From Lineus longissimus (taxonomy: Eukaryota > Nemertea > Pilidiophora > Heteronemertea > Lineidae): 64,000 bases of DNA. The stretch lies in contig NC_088325.1 of the NCBI RefSeq assembly GCF_910592395.1, forward strand, positions 3,317,501 through 3,381,500, read 5' to 3'. Position 1 is the stretch's first letter, and the number at the start of each line of letters is the position of its first letter. Both the position numbers and the translations under genes were made by a program. Positions 30,855 through 42,114 of the stretch are shown one piece after another. The notes beneath the pieces are model-generated. The model saw only the letters and a list, made by a program, of their open reading frames with translations, did no database searches and was not told the origin of the DNA.

Positions 30855-30924
30855 TATCCGTATCGATTTTACGTATGATAAACGAAATTTGTGTAGCGGT
30901 CATACGTAAAACCGATACGGATAC
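30855..30924. repeat. Inverted repeat with 24-base arms
   Basis: TATCCGTATCGATTTTACGT pairs with ACGTAAAACCGATACGGATA around a 22-base loop, with one mismatch or so. The right arm is followed by a short CGGATA repeat. Confidence 0.8.
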
Positions 30925-31054
30925 GGATACGAGCGTGAAATTCACCCCTGCTGAAACTCCCTAATTCAAATGCTTACGTGTGAAGCAAAAACCGTTGGCA
31001 GTGACAAATGACAATGTGCCAATTCTAACAAAGCATGTTCATATAGTAATACCA

Positions 31055-31170
31055 TTAGTCCCCGTGTGGTGGCGTATTGGCAACACGGGGACTAAATTAA
31101 AACCACATTTTCTTCGTTATCCGCCACAGGATTTTGTCGTGGCGTGATCATTCCTCGGAAAATCAAATGC
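31055..31170. repeat. Dispersed repeat 3, copy 1, containing a perfect hairpin
   Basis: TTAGTCCCCGTGT at 31055-31067 pairs perfectly with 31083-31095. Sequence from GTGGCGTATT through TTTGTCGTG and TTCCTCGGAA recurs at 36368-36470, so the hairpin sits at the edge of a dispersed repeat. Confidence 0.6.
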
Positions 31171-31312
31171 CACATGTCACTTGTGACAAGCAAGTTCGTG
31201 ACTGACTGGAAACGTGAGGCTTAAAAACTTGACATAGCAGGGAAGGAAGGTGAACGGGACATCGTGAATCCTATGTAACCCGCTCTTTGGGAGATTGGCG
31301 TGAAATCTGAGG

Positions 31313-31410
31313 GCTTAACTGAAGATATAACGCCTAATAACGCCTAATAACGCCTAATTAAGTTAACATTAGTGTTAATTGCAAAACTTGTTTCAAACGG
31401 GTCCAATGTA
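31313..31410. repeat. Half-element of GGCCCAGTTGTTC MITE family with TAACGCCTAA triplication
   Basis: Contains TAACGCCTAA three times in tandem (31328-31358), then AAGTTAACATTAGTGTTAAT and ACTTGTTTCAAACGGGTCC, which match the right half of the palindromic family. Confidence 0.5.
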
Positions 31411-31754
31411 GTTTATTATTATCATGATGCATCAACTAATTAGCTAACCCGTAAATAACTACTTTTTTAGTGTTTCCGGATGCGGTGGATAAATTTTTAC
31501 TTCTGAATCAACTTATTGCGCTATCAATGACTGATTTGTTTGGCTAATTAGTGCATAACATAAATCTGATTACGGTTTTTTACTCTGTGATCCAGAAGCT
31601 CTAATATCGTATCGTTTATGAAAATAAGTAGTAATGGTATTTAGACAGGCCTCAGCGCCCACTGAGGTATTTTAAGTTCCTAATCTATGCTTGATTTCAA
31701 TAAAAATAATGTTTTCTCTTTACTTATCTCAGATCACTGAACTCTTTATATGTT

Positions 31755-32014
31755 ATCGTTAGCCTCATAGCATAATTGCCTAAGTCATATTTTGGCCAAA
31801 TTGTGAAAATGTTATGTCTATGTCACTTTTCCGTGTTATTCAAGCATTGTTTACTTATTTAATGGTTTTAAAAATGTTGAGACATCTGTTATAAGTTTTT
31901 GTTAAAGTTCGAATAAAAATTTCCTGAGCGTTATCTAAAAAAATGGTTCTTTAATTTTTCTCAAAACCTTCAAAATTGATATGAGTTAGGCAATTATGCT
32001 ATGAGGCTAACGAT
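31755..32014. mobile_element. MITE with about 40-base terminal inverted repeats
   Basis: The left end ATCGTTAGCCTCATAGCATA continues to TTTTGG. The right end is its near-perfect inverse. The middle is AT-rich noncoding. Length about 260 bp. Confidence 0.8.
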
Positions 32015-33802
32015 ATGATAGAAATGAAGGTTTTAAAAATGATTTAAATATTCCAAAAAAATCAGATAGAAATTGGTAAAAAACATATATTTATCTATTT
32101 TTGCAGAAAAAATTGTTTTAACTTTTTCGACATGAAATTTATATTGGACCTACCCAACATAAAATTTACACCCGCCCAACTTAAGTCATTTACAGGAATT
32201 TTAAGTTGGGTGCCCAGCATACAATCTAATATTTTATGCTGGAAACAGCAGTTCCCTGTGTAGGAGTCGATCGCCTGACGAGGTGGGGTGGGCGGGGGTA
32301 GCGGGCTTGGGAGGGTTGACATTGACCGCTGCATCAATGGAACAAGCTTTTCAGATATGAACTATCTGTGACCAATTCTTCATTTTTTTGGCAGTTTTCC
32401 CCATTGGATCGCCATTTTTTGGATTATTCGCTAAAGAAACAGGTAGGAACATTTTCCTTTGAATTCTTATTTCAGGAAAGAGTCACCGAAAATGAGCATG
32501 GCTCTTTATAGGCGGGCGATAGCAACTGTGTCTTGTCTGAAATGTCGCTTTGAAAGACTACGCCGTTTGTCGTACGGAGATTCTATTCATATTTCGCCTA
32601 TATTTCTGGGTTTTTTACGGTTTTCAGTGTTTCGACCAACCTTCTATGTATCATAGGACGACATTGTTTATCACGCTGTCTCAACTTGTAAAAAGGCTTT
32701 ATACTATAGTCAATCAAAAATGCAAAAAATTGTCATTTGATGCCGAAATAGCCCACATATTTTCCATTATTTGTTTGCGCTGGAGCTACCGGATTTCACG
32801 GCCCGAACCACGGTATATCCGCTTTCGAGATCTGACCTGCTCTTAAACTGATACACAAAAACTTGTCACTCTCGGTGAATTGGTTCTCGGAAGGAGATAA
32901 CGACATCTCACCACACTGTCTAGCACGATATTGTTATTCGAGGTCTGTTCTCTTCACACCAAACGCCGAGTTGAAGAACAGTGAACGCGATCGCGGGATG
33001 TTTGACTTGTTGAATAATTCATTCAGCGTTCGAGAACAGAGAGCCGAATTATTCATATATATATAAATGTATCTATGCTGTCTACTTCGATTCCCTTTTT
33101 TTCTAAAAGGTAATTTAGATAACCATAATGCTGTTATTTCTGTTTAACAGAATTAGTTGGAAAGTGACACAGCAGTAACTTTTTCCAGAATAACGTCTGT
33201 GAATTATTCCGCCGAGAGGTTTTTCCGTAACACGATTTGACAGTTAGCATATCTCAGGGATTAGTATTTTGTTGACGTTCAAAGTGAGATTCGCTATACT
33301 TAGCAGTTTGATCGCTAATTGGATTATGCGCCCACGTGAGCAGACGCTAAGTGTTTCATTTGCGCAGTTGATGTGATAATTTAGTGTCTTTTAGATGGTA
33401 AGGTTATCATTATAATTCACCGTGGAGCCGCTTTCTGTGCCCGCCGGTTGCCCCCGCTGCGGGGATGGGATCGTGGACTCTCTGGTCGCCTCCTAGGTAG
33501 CGGGCTCAACAGGGCTGGCTCAGTTGAACACCGGCTCCAGCGTGAAACGTTTGACATGGGATGTTGTATTATGTGTGAATTTATGTAATATATCCCTTGC
33601 GGAGTTAACAATGAATAAATGAATAAAATCATACGCCTGCGTGAAGAGATGGCAGTGGCTTGGCGGTTAATGAGATTGTTTGGTGTCTTTGAATAGGCTA
33701 ATACACTTGCCAAAACACATTACCTGCACACACCCATGTCAACGGACTCCGGTGATAGGGCAGTTGATGTGACAGGCTTCTGTCTTTTAGCTGATAAGAC
33801 TA
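32015..33802. other. No recognised gene
   Basis: Holds a G-rich run at 32284-32315 (possible G-quadruplex). A GC-rich patch at about 33420-33560 is followed by TATGTAATATATCCCTTGCG and AATGAATAAATGAATAAA, which looks like the 3' end of a retroelement on the + strand, but I cannot name it. Confidence 0.35.
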
Positions 33803-33931
33803 TAGGGTAGAATGGGGTAATTGTAGCCCCGGTCTATTTGTAGCCCCTGCATTGTTTGATGCATGAGGATATCAATCAGTATTGCAGGGGCTACAATTAA
33901 ACCGGGGCTACAATTACCCCATTCCACCTTA
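33803..33931. mobile_element. 129-bp mariner-type MITE with TA duplication
   Basis: TAGGGTAGAATGGGGTAATT on the left is matched by the inverse on the right, and the arms run about 48 bases with about four mismatches. TA flanks both sides (33801-33802, 33932-33933). Almost the whole element is hairpin arm. Confidence 0.88.
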
Positions 33932-34484
33932 TACTCTTTTCAAAAGCTTGACCAAAGATGTATGTCACGATCCACTAGATTTATTCTTCTGTTCTGTTAA
34001 ACACATTCTACAGATTATTTCCGTGGTCTTCACTTCCTGAAACGTTTACTGACGCGACCAAAATGATACCATCGATTTATTATTCGATTCGAAACCCGGG
34101 TTCGCATGCGCAGTGCTTTAATATGACGTCATGGATGTTTGTTGGAGGTTGAATGTAAAATAATATTGGCCATGATTGTGCAACCCCATTCTCCTCGGGA
34201 ACTCGGTAGAGTGTCTAGAGGTAGCCATAGACTGAAAAAAAGATATCGACGATGGCGAGAAATACCCTGTCAGAGGTCAACTTCACCTTTCATTCATGGA
34301 AGCCACACACCAATCTCACAGATAATTTTAAAAACATCAAAGCGATAAAAGTAGAAAGTTCGAGTTTCTTATCGTTATGTCGCTAACATGTTAATTAAAC
34401 TTGCTCCCGTCGGGATTTACGGGTGAAAGTCTGATTTAAAGTATTTAAATAATTCCGTGGGCTTCGATATATCATGCTTTGGTA

Positions 34485-34975
34485 GATTAGTTGAGGAAAT
34501 AGAGTGATAGAGTGTGGTATTGGAAACCTCACAGCCTAGTGTTAGCCTAGTGTTTAACACTGCTGGCTGCCATTCAAAAGGGCCTGGCTTAAATCCTGGG
34601 GAGAACCCGGGATTGTGTAACTGATTAATCGGTATTCTATAATCATGCTGTGGTACGGATTAGTTGAGGAGATGGAGTGAAACCTTAAATACAACTACAA
34701 GGAGTTTGGTGTTGGGAAGCATCATAGCCTAGTGTTCAACACTCCTGACTACCATGCAAAAGGGCCAGGGTTTAATACTGGGAAAAACCGAGGATTGCAT
34801 TACTGATGAATCGGCGTTCTATATATCATGCTCTGGAAGATTTGTTGAGAGGATCGAGTAAAGCTGCGAATACATGGAGTTTGGTTTTGGGAGGAAGCCT
34901 CCTGGCTTAGTGGTGAACACACCTGGCTCAACGCAATAGAGCCCGAGTTCATTCCCGGGAAAAAAAACACCTTAT
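34485..34975 (+). repeat. Three tandem tRNA-like SINE units
   Basis: AGCCTAGTGTTxAACAC (A-box-like) followed 40-50 bases later by a GGxTTxAATxCTGGG-type B box occurs three times with a period of about 165-190 bases. AGTTGAGGAGAT...GGAGTTT text precedes each. This resembles a tRNA-derived SINE amplified in tandem. A further B-box-like GGGTTCAAACCC is at about 35318-35332. Confidence 0.55.
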
Positions 34976-35224
34976 GCCCGTGAACGTGATTAAGTGGCGC
35001 TTCTTTCAAAGAACTAAACTCCCTCGCTCTTCTGTCATCCGTACGAGACTTAAAACTGATGTTCCTTCTGGTGTCTATGCCAAACCAAGCAAAAAACACC
35101 GAGTAAAGAATAAATTTTTGCGATTGACTTAACCTCTTGCCAAAGACGCAGCCACTCAAGGTCAGTTAACCATTTGCGCCTCCGTCTAGCCGAAGCCGGA
35201 GTCAATAGATCAGTTAACCCAATA

Positions 35225-35412
35225 GGTGCCTAACCATAGGGGCACGTAAAAACGCCATTTACGCCTTGGAGGAGAAAAATCTCTTGGAGAATATCATCTT
35301 CAACGTAATAGGGCCCGGGTTCAAACCCTAAATCAATACACCTATTTGCGCCTAACCGTAGGGGCAAGTAAAAACGTCCTTTTCGCCTTGGAGGAGATGA
35401 TAAGCCTCTTGG
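35225..35412 (+). repeat. Direct duplication around a B-box-like sequence
   Basis: CTAACCATAGGGGCACGTAA...CGCCTTGGAGGAGA at 35229-35285 recurs at 35350-35412 with few changes. CCCGGGTTCAAACCC lies between the copies. Confidence 0.8.
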
Positions 35413-35509
35413 AGTGTAACACATCCAATGGCCGTCGAATCATATCCCCTAAATGGAGCATGACTGTTTAAAGGGGATATCACAAGACTAACGTGTCCGC
35501 CTACATTTT

Positions 35510-35720
35510 ACATTTCCTCCGGCGGTAAAAAGAACCTTCTCATTTCCTGTTTTCAAGTCTGGCGCAGATCAGTAGGTTAGACACAGCCTGATGAACATGT
35601 GGACTATCAAGCTCGCAATATAGGCCTCCAATCAGAAACTCGCGTACGACTTGACGATGCATCACTACTTCGATACCGACTGAAACGCGGTAAGGGCATT
35701 GGCATTGTATTGGTCGGACG
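35510..35720 (+). repeat. Dispersed repeat 4, copy 1
   Basis: GAACCTTCTCATTTCCTG, CAGAAACTCGCGTACGACTT and GATACCGACTGAAACGCGG occur in order and recur at 58415-58625 with about 20% differences. Confidence 0.7.
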
Positions 35721-36367
35721 AAATTCGTTTTCGCAAGCACAACTGTCATGTACGCGTTTCATCGCTACTTGATAGTTCCAAATGTCCACTAATGTAACCG
35801 CCAATCCCCTACACAAGTGTAGACAGACGTCCGTGAGTGTAATATTACTACTGCGTGAATAATTTAAGGAACAGGTTGATCGTGTCCCGGTGCAATCAAG
35901 CTCGGTCGCAAAAGTTATTACCCTATTATCTCCACGCTGACTGTGATTAATTTTGGTGCGGGTTACTGACGCGGGATAAGCAGAAGCACGGATAACATGC
36001 GTGCTCTGTCGGGGACTCCCTGAGGACATGTCCTAGGGACTGATTCCACAGCGAGAAACCACGCTGTTTACCACTGCGGTGAAATATCCAATGCGATGAT
36101 AGCAAACTCGAGCGGCAAACCGCCGCAGTTTAGTCACCCATGTTAAGCATGACGGTATATGCCGATGTCACCTTGTTTGCGACGGGAGGCGAAGAGACAC
36201 AAAATGCAGTTCACTATAATCCGAGTGTATTAAACTTGATATTAAATGGACATTTCAGAGTAAATTATTTCCCTTTGATCAGTATTTAGAGTTTTCGTGT
36301 TAAGATGAAGTTACCCGCCTACGCAAGTTGCAGCAAAGTCTAGAGTAAAAGTACTGATTCAGTTAGT
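35721..36367. other. No recognised feature
   Basis: Minus-strand frame 35607-36029 overlaps repeat 4 and has no known domain. Nothing else supported. Confidence 0.35.
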
Positions 36368-36470
36368 CGCTGTGTGGCGTATTCCATAAGGGGACCAATT
36401 CAAGACTACATTACTACTTTATTTTCATTATCCACGACAGGCTTTTGTCGTGTCACGAACTTTCCTCGGA
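36368..36470. repeat. Dispersed repeat 3, copy 2
   Basis: Matches 31065-31170 (GTGGCGTATT, TTTGTCGTG, TTCCTCGGAA) but the hairpin arm is degraded. Confidence 0.55.
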
Positions 36471-38576
36471 AGGATGATTATATATGTTGTATCTGACCAA
36501 ATAAAATACCAATTGTTATGTGTTTCATATGGGTTGTCAGTTGATAGTTTTTGTACACCTACAGATCTAATTGAACAATTCCGTCGTGGCTACAAACGAC
36601 GCCCAACTCATTTATTAATCTCGTTTTATAGTCATCTCATTCATTAATCTAGTTTAGAGTCACCTCAGCATCACAAACTTGCTTAATGACCACCAAGCAT
36701 CATCATGTCGGGGTGATCAGTATCTTGGCCACTGAACTTATAGGGCAACGTCCTGGCATCGCAATGAGGATGCCAACCGCCAGACACAACACCATAATTG
36801 ATTTTTAAAGTTTTTTGGCAGTTAATTTGTCAATGTTTGATCGCGTCGCATCAATTACTGCGTGCGGCTGTGAATCTTAAATTTGGATATGATATTCCGG
36901 ACAGCCTGGCGAGTAACTCGTTAAATTAAAACTGGTAGTTTTCTAAGGAAATGTTTAGATAATCGGACAAGTTGGAGAGACGTTGATATTTCGACCCCGT
37001 TTCAACTGACTGGCAGAAAAATAGTTTCTTTATATCTGTACTTGTAACAGCAAATATACTTTCAATACCTCTCCAAATATAGACTTGTCATTTAAAACAT
37101 CCCCGCGTCTAATTGATAGCGCTGGATCCACCAACCTATGAATTTTGAACGGTGGTCTTGTCTCGCCATTCAAACTTTGCGCTTCGTATCAGCAGCGCCT
37201 TGACCTTTTTTCAGGATTTGATTGCGTTTCCATCGTCTAATGAGGAACCTGCACAACAAAACCTGCCAATAGGGGGCCCTGCAGGCAAGTGGACCATGGT
37301 TGTAATGAGAAAGCCATCTCGGGTCAATGATTATTGAATATTTCATCCCTGAATTTACTCTACATCGGGAAATAGCACCAAAAAATGTTGTTTTATTGGT
37401 CCTTAATTCTATTTTGATTAGTTTTAGGGAGAAAATCAACAAAACTTAATTTTAATGGAAAATGCACTGGAAGTGTACCTTTTATTACTGGTGCTGCCAT
37501 CTGGATTTTTAGTTCTGCAGATTCCTCATTGTCTTCAGTCAATACGATATTAGTCATAGCGCGCTGTCGTCTTGTAGGTTTCCTTCAGTAGTGGTTTAAG
37601 GAATCTTAACTGGGGGAATCGGTTATTTCGCCAGAACCGCTCAGTTGGAGCTAAAATGTAGACCAACAGTCTTCCCGAATAACCTCAGAATAACATATTC
37701 GCTGAATGAGCAACAAGCGCCATCGTGTCCGGGTTGACTGCATGGTGATCACTATGACCACTCCACAAAATTAGTCCACTTCCTGCATCTCGATGAGGAG
37801 ACTGGCGAACCTGTCGTATGAGGCGTTGTATAAGTAGAGTTGTCATTCCTAATGAGCACTACTTAGCCAATTTCTTAATTGATCCGATTACAAAGAGTTT
37901 CTGGTAAAACGCACCAAAATCTGGTCATTGGCATACAAATAGTGACTTAAGGGGACAACTTGGGTATGAGATATGTTGTTTTTTCATACAAAAATGCTTC
38001 CAGTAGGACCGTGACTGCTCCAAACACAATAATTGAAAAAATCATGGCACTGCAATAAACAATGCACTAGGAGTGGGTGTTACCATAAGCAAGCCAGAAA
38101 TTCACAAGTCTGCCTTGCAACACGACTGGGGAAAATCCTTGTTAAAAATCAGCATGATGGTGATACTACGAGCGGCGGCGCATGGTGGCAACAGGGGGTA
38201 TTATCCTCCTGGCCAGATGCCATGCCCAAGTTGTCCCTTTAATGTTAGTTTCTCTCGTAGCATAATGTAAGAGAAAAGATGGTATGACAGCTGCTAGCGG
38301 AGACAAGTCTTGAGAAAGTCCAACTGAGGGTCAGCCGTACTCATACTCCGGATCGATCGAGATCGGGTTTTGTTCCGTGTAAATAGCCCATTTAACTGCT
38401 CTGCGAATCGAATTAAGAATCAAAGAGAAATTTCCTGTCATAGTAGGATAAACAAATTGTAGATTTCCTTTTACAAACAGCTCGATATGTTAAGTACACG
38501 AATAGCGGCATTATTCCAATAATGAATCGATATACATATAATGTTGTATAAACGCCATCGGATAAGTTCTACCCAA
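36471..38576. other. No recognised gene
   Basis: Short overlapping ORFs only. A fragment near 37617-37690 resembles the hairpin element at 52776-52874 (CCAGAACCGCTCAGTTGG, GAGCTAAAAT). Confidence 0.35.
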
Positions 38577-38952
38577 GATGGAAATCTGCTGACGTCACGG
38601 CTAATTTGTAAACATGATGCGCGCGCACTCTCGTATCTCTTCAACATGGTTTTCATGAAGAAAGGTTGCGACAAACCATCGTCCTGTTGAGATTTCTCTC
38701 GATAATATATTGATGCTTAATCGATGATGTAGGACTGTTATCGTGACAAAATCTATTCAAGTTTTTTTCTAAAATATCATGCAAGTCACGAGATAGGGGA
38801 GAAAATCTTCTCGTATCCAAGTGAAACTAACAACGATCGTGGAAGTTGACATTATTACGTCACGTCATCTCCTCTGTTGAGATACGAGTATGCGCGCGTA
38901 GCCAACGGTAATGACGTCAAAATGACGTCATTTTGTAAACAAAGATATCCAT
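38577..38952. mobile_element. CRE-bearing MITE, copy 1
   Basis: Outer sequence of GGAAATCTGCTGACGTCACG type on the left and TTTTGTAAACAAAGATATCC on the right, inner GCGCGCGCA/TGCGCGCG arms, and a shared middle (TTGATATTTCTCTCGAT-like, CTAAAATATC). Copies 2 and 3 are at 38974-39416 and 47098-47452. Full TGACGTCA palindromes lie at 38590, 38912 and 38923. Confidence 0.7.
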
Positions 38953-38973
38953 CTATACACTCACACAGTGAAG

Positions 38974-39416
38974 AAGGATATCTGATGACGCCGGGAAAAT
39001 TTGTAAACATCCTGCGCGCGCAGTCTAGTATTTCTTCAACATTGTTTCCATCAAGTTAAGCTGCGAGAAACCGATCTTCTGTTGATATTTCTCTCGATTC
39101 ATAATAATGCTGTACCGATAAATGTCATCATCATCATCATCGTCAATATTAGTCGAAGGTAAATCCTGTTGACTTTATTTTACGGCATATAATCTCACAG
39201 TATGTACAATTGTTCTTGTCCCAAAATCGTATTCAGGTTTTATTCTAAAATATCTTTCAGCTCATGAGATAGGCAAGAAAAAATGATCGTATCCAAGTGA
39301 ATCCAACAAAGATCCTGCGACGTTGATATTGTTACTTCATCCTCTGTTGAACGTCTATTATGACGTCACGCATTATTATGACGTCACGTTTATGATGTGT
39401 AAACAAAGATATCTAT
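38974..39416. mobile_element. CRE-bearing MITE, copy 2 (tandem neighbour)
   Basis: Begins GGATATCTGATGACGCCGGG and ends GTAAACAAAGATATCT. TGACGTCA is at 39361 and 39379. It lies about 20 bases from copy 1 in the same orientation. Confidence 0.7.
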
Positions 39417-40255
39417 CGATAGCGACAATCTCAAAAAAATCATTGCCAAAAGTTGTTTTTTTTCGTATTGGGTTTTCAAATTTAGTAGTCTCAATATCAC
39501 CTAAATCACGTCGTTTTATGGAAATGTCGTTTGTCGCAAAACTCGTTTCAACTTGTCACCAAAAGTTTGTATATATGTTTTTTATCTTTAGACTGTCACC
39601 AAAGTATCGTAAATACAAGACCCAGACGCCCAACTGTGATTCATCAGCCGCATTTGACACTAGCATACTCCCATTTCAATTCAAACTTCTGCGAAATAAC
39701 AAAATTTGGACGCGGTAGAATTTTTTTTTTGTCGCAAATTACATCGCCCGCCATCTTATCGCAAAACCACGTGACTTTCCCGAAGAACTACTCAGCGATC
39801 GGGTTAGTTCGGCCGAGCGCCACATGACCAATGTCACTTCACACGGATGAACGACCACACCGGCACTACGCTAAAAATAGGATAGATACATGTAGTTGAC
39901 GATTGTAGTCATGCGTCACTCCACTCACATCAAAACCTAACCTTATTTACCCGACAAGGAAGCTCAATCTTACTGACTGCTCTCTTGCCGAAGAAACCCT
40001 ACAGACCAATAATCTGCGTCAGGGCCGCGACGTCGGGTAATTCCTTTGTTCTGTGGATACGATTGCCCTTGTAACAGACTAATATCATCATAATAGAGCG
40101 AATACGATTATTAAATTGGCGATTTGCCCTTTGTAACTCATTAGTAATTCGAAAACACTGGGTTCTCTTCCCACGAAACTGGACAATTTGATAAGGATAA
40201 TTTTCTTTGTCTTTCCGAGTTTGTTATGTTTCTCCATTAGACATGGCCATGATGC
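39417..40255. other. No recognised feature
   Basis: Overlapping ORFs at 39323-39827 are AT-rich with no known domain. Nothing supported. Confidence 0.35.
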
Positions 40256-40447
40256 TCAGCCAGCCTGGTAAAACCAGGCGCCACCCTGCGAGAACTGGTC
40301 GATCGCTGCGGTTACAAAAACGTACCTACCATCCAGCTTTGCGTCAGGAAAAGACCCTCTAAAGACATCGTCAGCGGGTTCTTCAGCACCAGGCAGACAA
40401 AGGATTTTTATCGCTGCAACCTGCAACGAACGTAGCCTTAACCACAA
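40256..40447 (-). other. Possible protein-coding fragment related to 48805-48930
   Basis: The minus-strand frame reads SFPDAKLDGRYVFV, then FSQGGAWFYQAG. The + strand at about 48805-48930 reads LFPDAKLDYSNEFV, and its DNA continues with the same CGCAGGG.GGCGC.TGGTTT run. The shared DNA covers about 90 bases. It may be a fragment of a gene or mobile element. I do not recognise the domain. Confidence 0.4.
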
Positions 40448-40699
40448 TATGACAGTTAATTGCGACTAATTAGCCAATCCGACACCGCTTTCAAAGTCAC
40501 CTTGGGAAATTGTTCCTCCCAAACAAGTGTGAACGTCAAAGGAGAAGTGAATTCTTTACAACAGTTATTTCTTTATGGTATACACAAGACCAGGTAAAAA
40601 GTTTGAAACAAAATGTTTCTTGTCCGAATTCTTTCTAAAAATTGGGATGGAGGGGATGGAGCACGCTTTTTATTTATTATTAATAGTAGCCGTCAGACT

Positions 40700-40790
40700 C
40701 AGTGTCCGTCTTATCAAGGGTAATCAGGGCAAATCTTGATAAAACTATCGACCTCCACGAAACAGCATTCATGTAGGTCAATATGAATAA
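40700..40790 (-). repeat. Dispersed repeat family 2, partial inverted copy
   Basis: CTTATCAAGGGTAATCAGGG, ATCTTGATAA and ATCGACCTCCACGAAA are the inverse of the family's GTGGxGGTCGAT...CCCTGATAAxCC core. Confidence 0.6.
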
Positions 40791-40831
40791 ACCGGCAAGG
40801 ACAAATATCAAAAGTAAAGTTTTTATCCATT

Positions 40832-41007
40832 GGTGTAGAAGTAGAAATATCCTCCTGGAAAAGGTGTCCGGTCCTATTGTTTTGTGACGGATTATGGTAT
40901 ACGGTTCTACACAGGCCATGATTACCAAAACTCATAGATGAAAGCGAATAACAGAGTCCTTTGTTTCCTGGACATTCTGTCCGACGAAAATTTAAACTTT
41001 TACACCG
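40832..41007 (+). mobile_element. CCGGTGTA MITE, copy 2
   Basis: GGTGTAGAAGTAGAAATATC at the left and TTTAAACTTTTACACCG at the right; internal GTGTCCGGTCCTATTGTTTT and ATTATGGTATACGGTTCTA. Confidence 0.7.
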
Positions 41008-41105
41008 ACTAAAATTTAAACTGTCCCTGGGAAAAACGAATTCTGTTATGCACTTATAATCTCTAAGCTATTGGCGGTCATCGCCTTGATAGACCATATA
41101 ACCCG

Positions 41106-41164
41106 TCAGAGTACAATACAGGACCGGACACTCTTTCTAGGGGGGCCTTTTTTACGTCTACACC
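41106..41164 (-). repeat. CCGGTGTA MITE fragment, inverted
   Basis: CAGAGTACAATACAGGACCG...GACGTCTACACC-like text is the inverse of the left end of the family. Confidence 0.55.
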
Positions 41165-41547
41165 AGTCATAAATCACTCAGCATGCGACCATATACTCAT
41201 TATAGGAACCCTGTGGAGGATGTCGCCCGTAAGAAAAATATTTCACCCCAGAGAGAATGCATGGGACATTAATGTCACTATAAATCTCTGAGATCGTATT
41301 TGAAAGTGCCAGTTGCAGAAAAGCTCATCAATACTTGGTATTATCAAGGATATATTTGAAAAGCAGATTTCACTAGCAGAAGAACGAGTGATTAATTTCA
41401 ACTCTGATATCTTACTGCAGGATTTCATTTATTTATTTGTTTATCAAAGTAGCTCTCACTGCCACGACAAACCCTGTTAAAGAGGACCTAACGCGATGCA
41501 GACAGCGGAACACGCTTGAAACCAGCGTTGATTGAAATCAAGAGAAC
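41165..41547. other. No recognised feature
   Basis: Noncoding sequence between MITE and LINE fragments; nothing supported. Confidence 0.35.
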
Positions 41548-41919
41548 ATGACATACACTTCTTATATTCCTCTTGATAAAATGCTATCTAACAATTACTA
41601 CGGACGGTTTCATGCCGGTGTAGCAGATGAAAATATCCCCTGGATAAAAGTAGAGAGGAACCGGCACTGGCTAAAGGAGACGACCCTGACCACACAGCTC
41701 TGGGGCTCTGTGGTGGAACTCTCGAAGTCAATCTCACGACAATCTGCCCAATGTGAATGTGGAACTGGAGGTCAGACTCCAGCTCATGTGGCTTAAGATC
41801 TGCTCTCTAGGAACCGGCACTGGCCAAAGGACACAACCCTGACCACAAAGCTCTGTGGCTCTGCGATTGATCTCTCTACGACAGCCGACTTCATTACCGA
41901 AAACGGTCCGACTGTTTAG
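41548..41919 (+). pseudogene. LINE 3' end fragment (C-terminal tail) with internal duplication
   Basis: The frame reads CECGTGGQTPAHVA, a CxCGxxxQTxxH pattern found at the C-terminus of many Jockey-type LINE polyproteins. One stop follows, then TKLCGSAIDLSTTADFI, which resembles the usual KLWGs..DL..Ta.FI ending. A segment of about 80 bases starting GGAACCGGCACTGGC occurs at about 41658 and again at about 41811, so the tail is partly duplicated. The body of the LINE is absent. It is inactive. Confidence 0.62.
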
Positions 41920-41945
41920 CGCGCATCTAAAAGAAATCCAAACAC

Positions 41946-42114
41946 AGAAGAAGTCCCCCAGGATAAAGTGTCTGACCCTATTGTATTCTGACGTATTGTG
42001 ATATATGGTTCTGTATAGATACCATGAGAATCATTCCCTCAGAGGGTAAAAACCCATTATAGAATATTTAGTCCCATGGATATTCTATTCGAGGACATTT
42101 CTAACTTTTAATAG
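41946..42114 (+). mobile_element. CCGGTGTA MITE, copy 3 (diverged)
   Basis: GATAAAGTGTCTGACCCTAT, TTGTATTCTGACG, ATATGGTTCTGTATAG and GAGGACATTTCTAACTTTTA follow the order of copy 1; the terminal CCGGTGTA is lost. Confidence 0.65.

Noticed and set aside
38912-38930. Promoter of a cAMP-responsive host gene
   Set aside because: No gene lies nearby and the CRE sites recur with the MITE, so they are better explained as part of the element.
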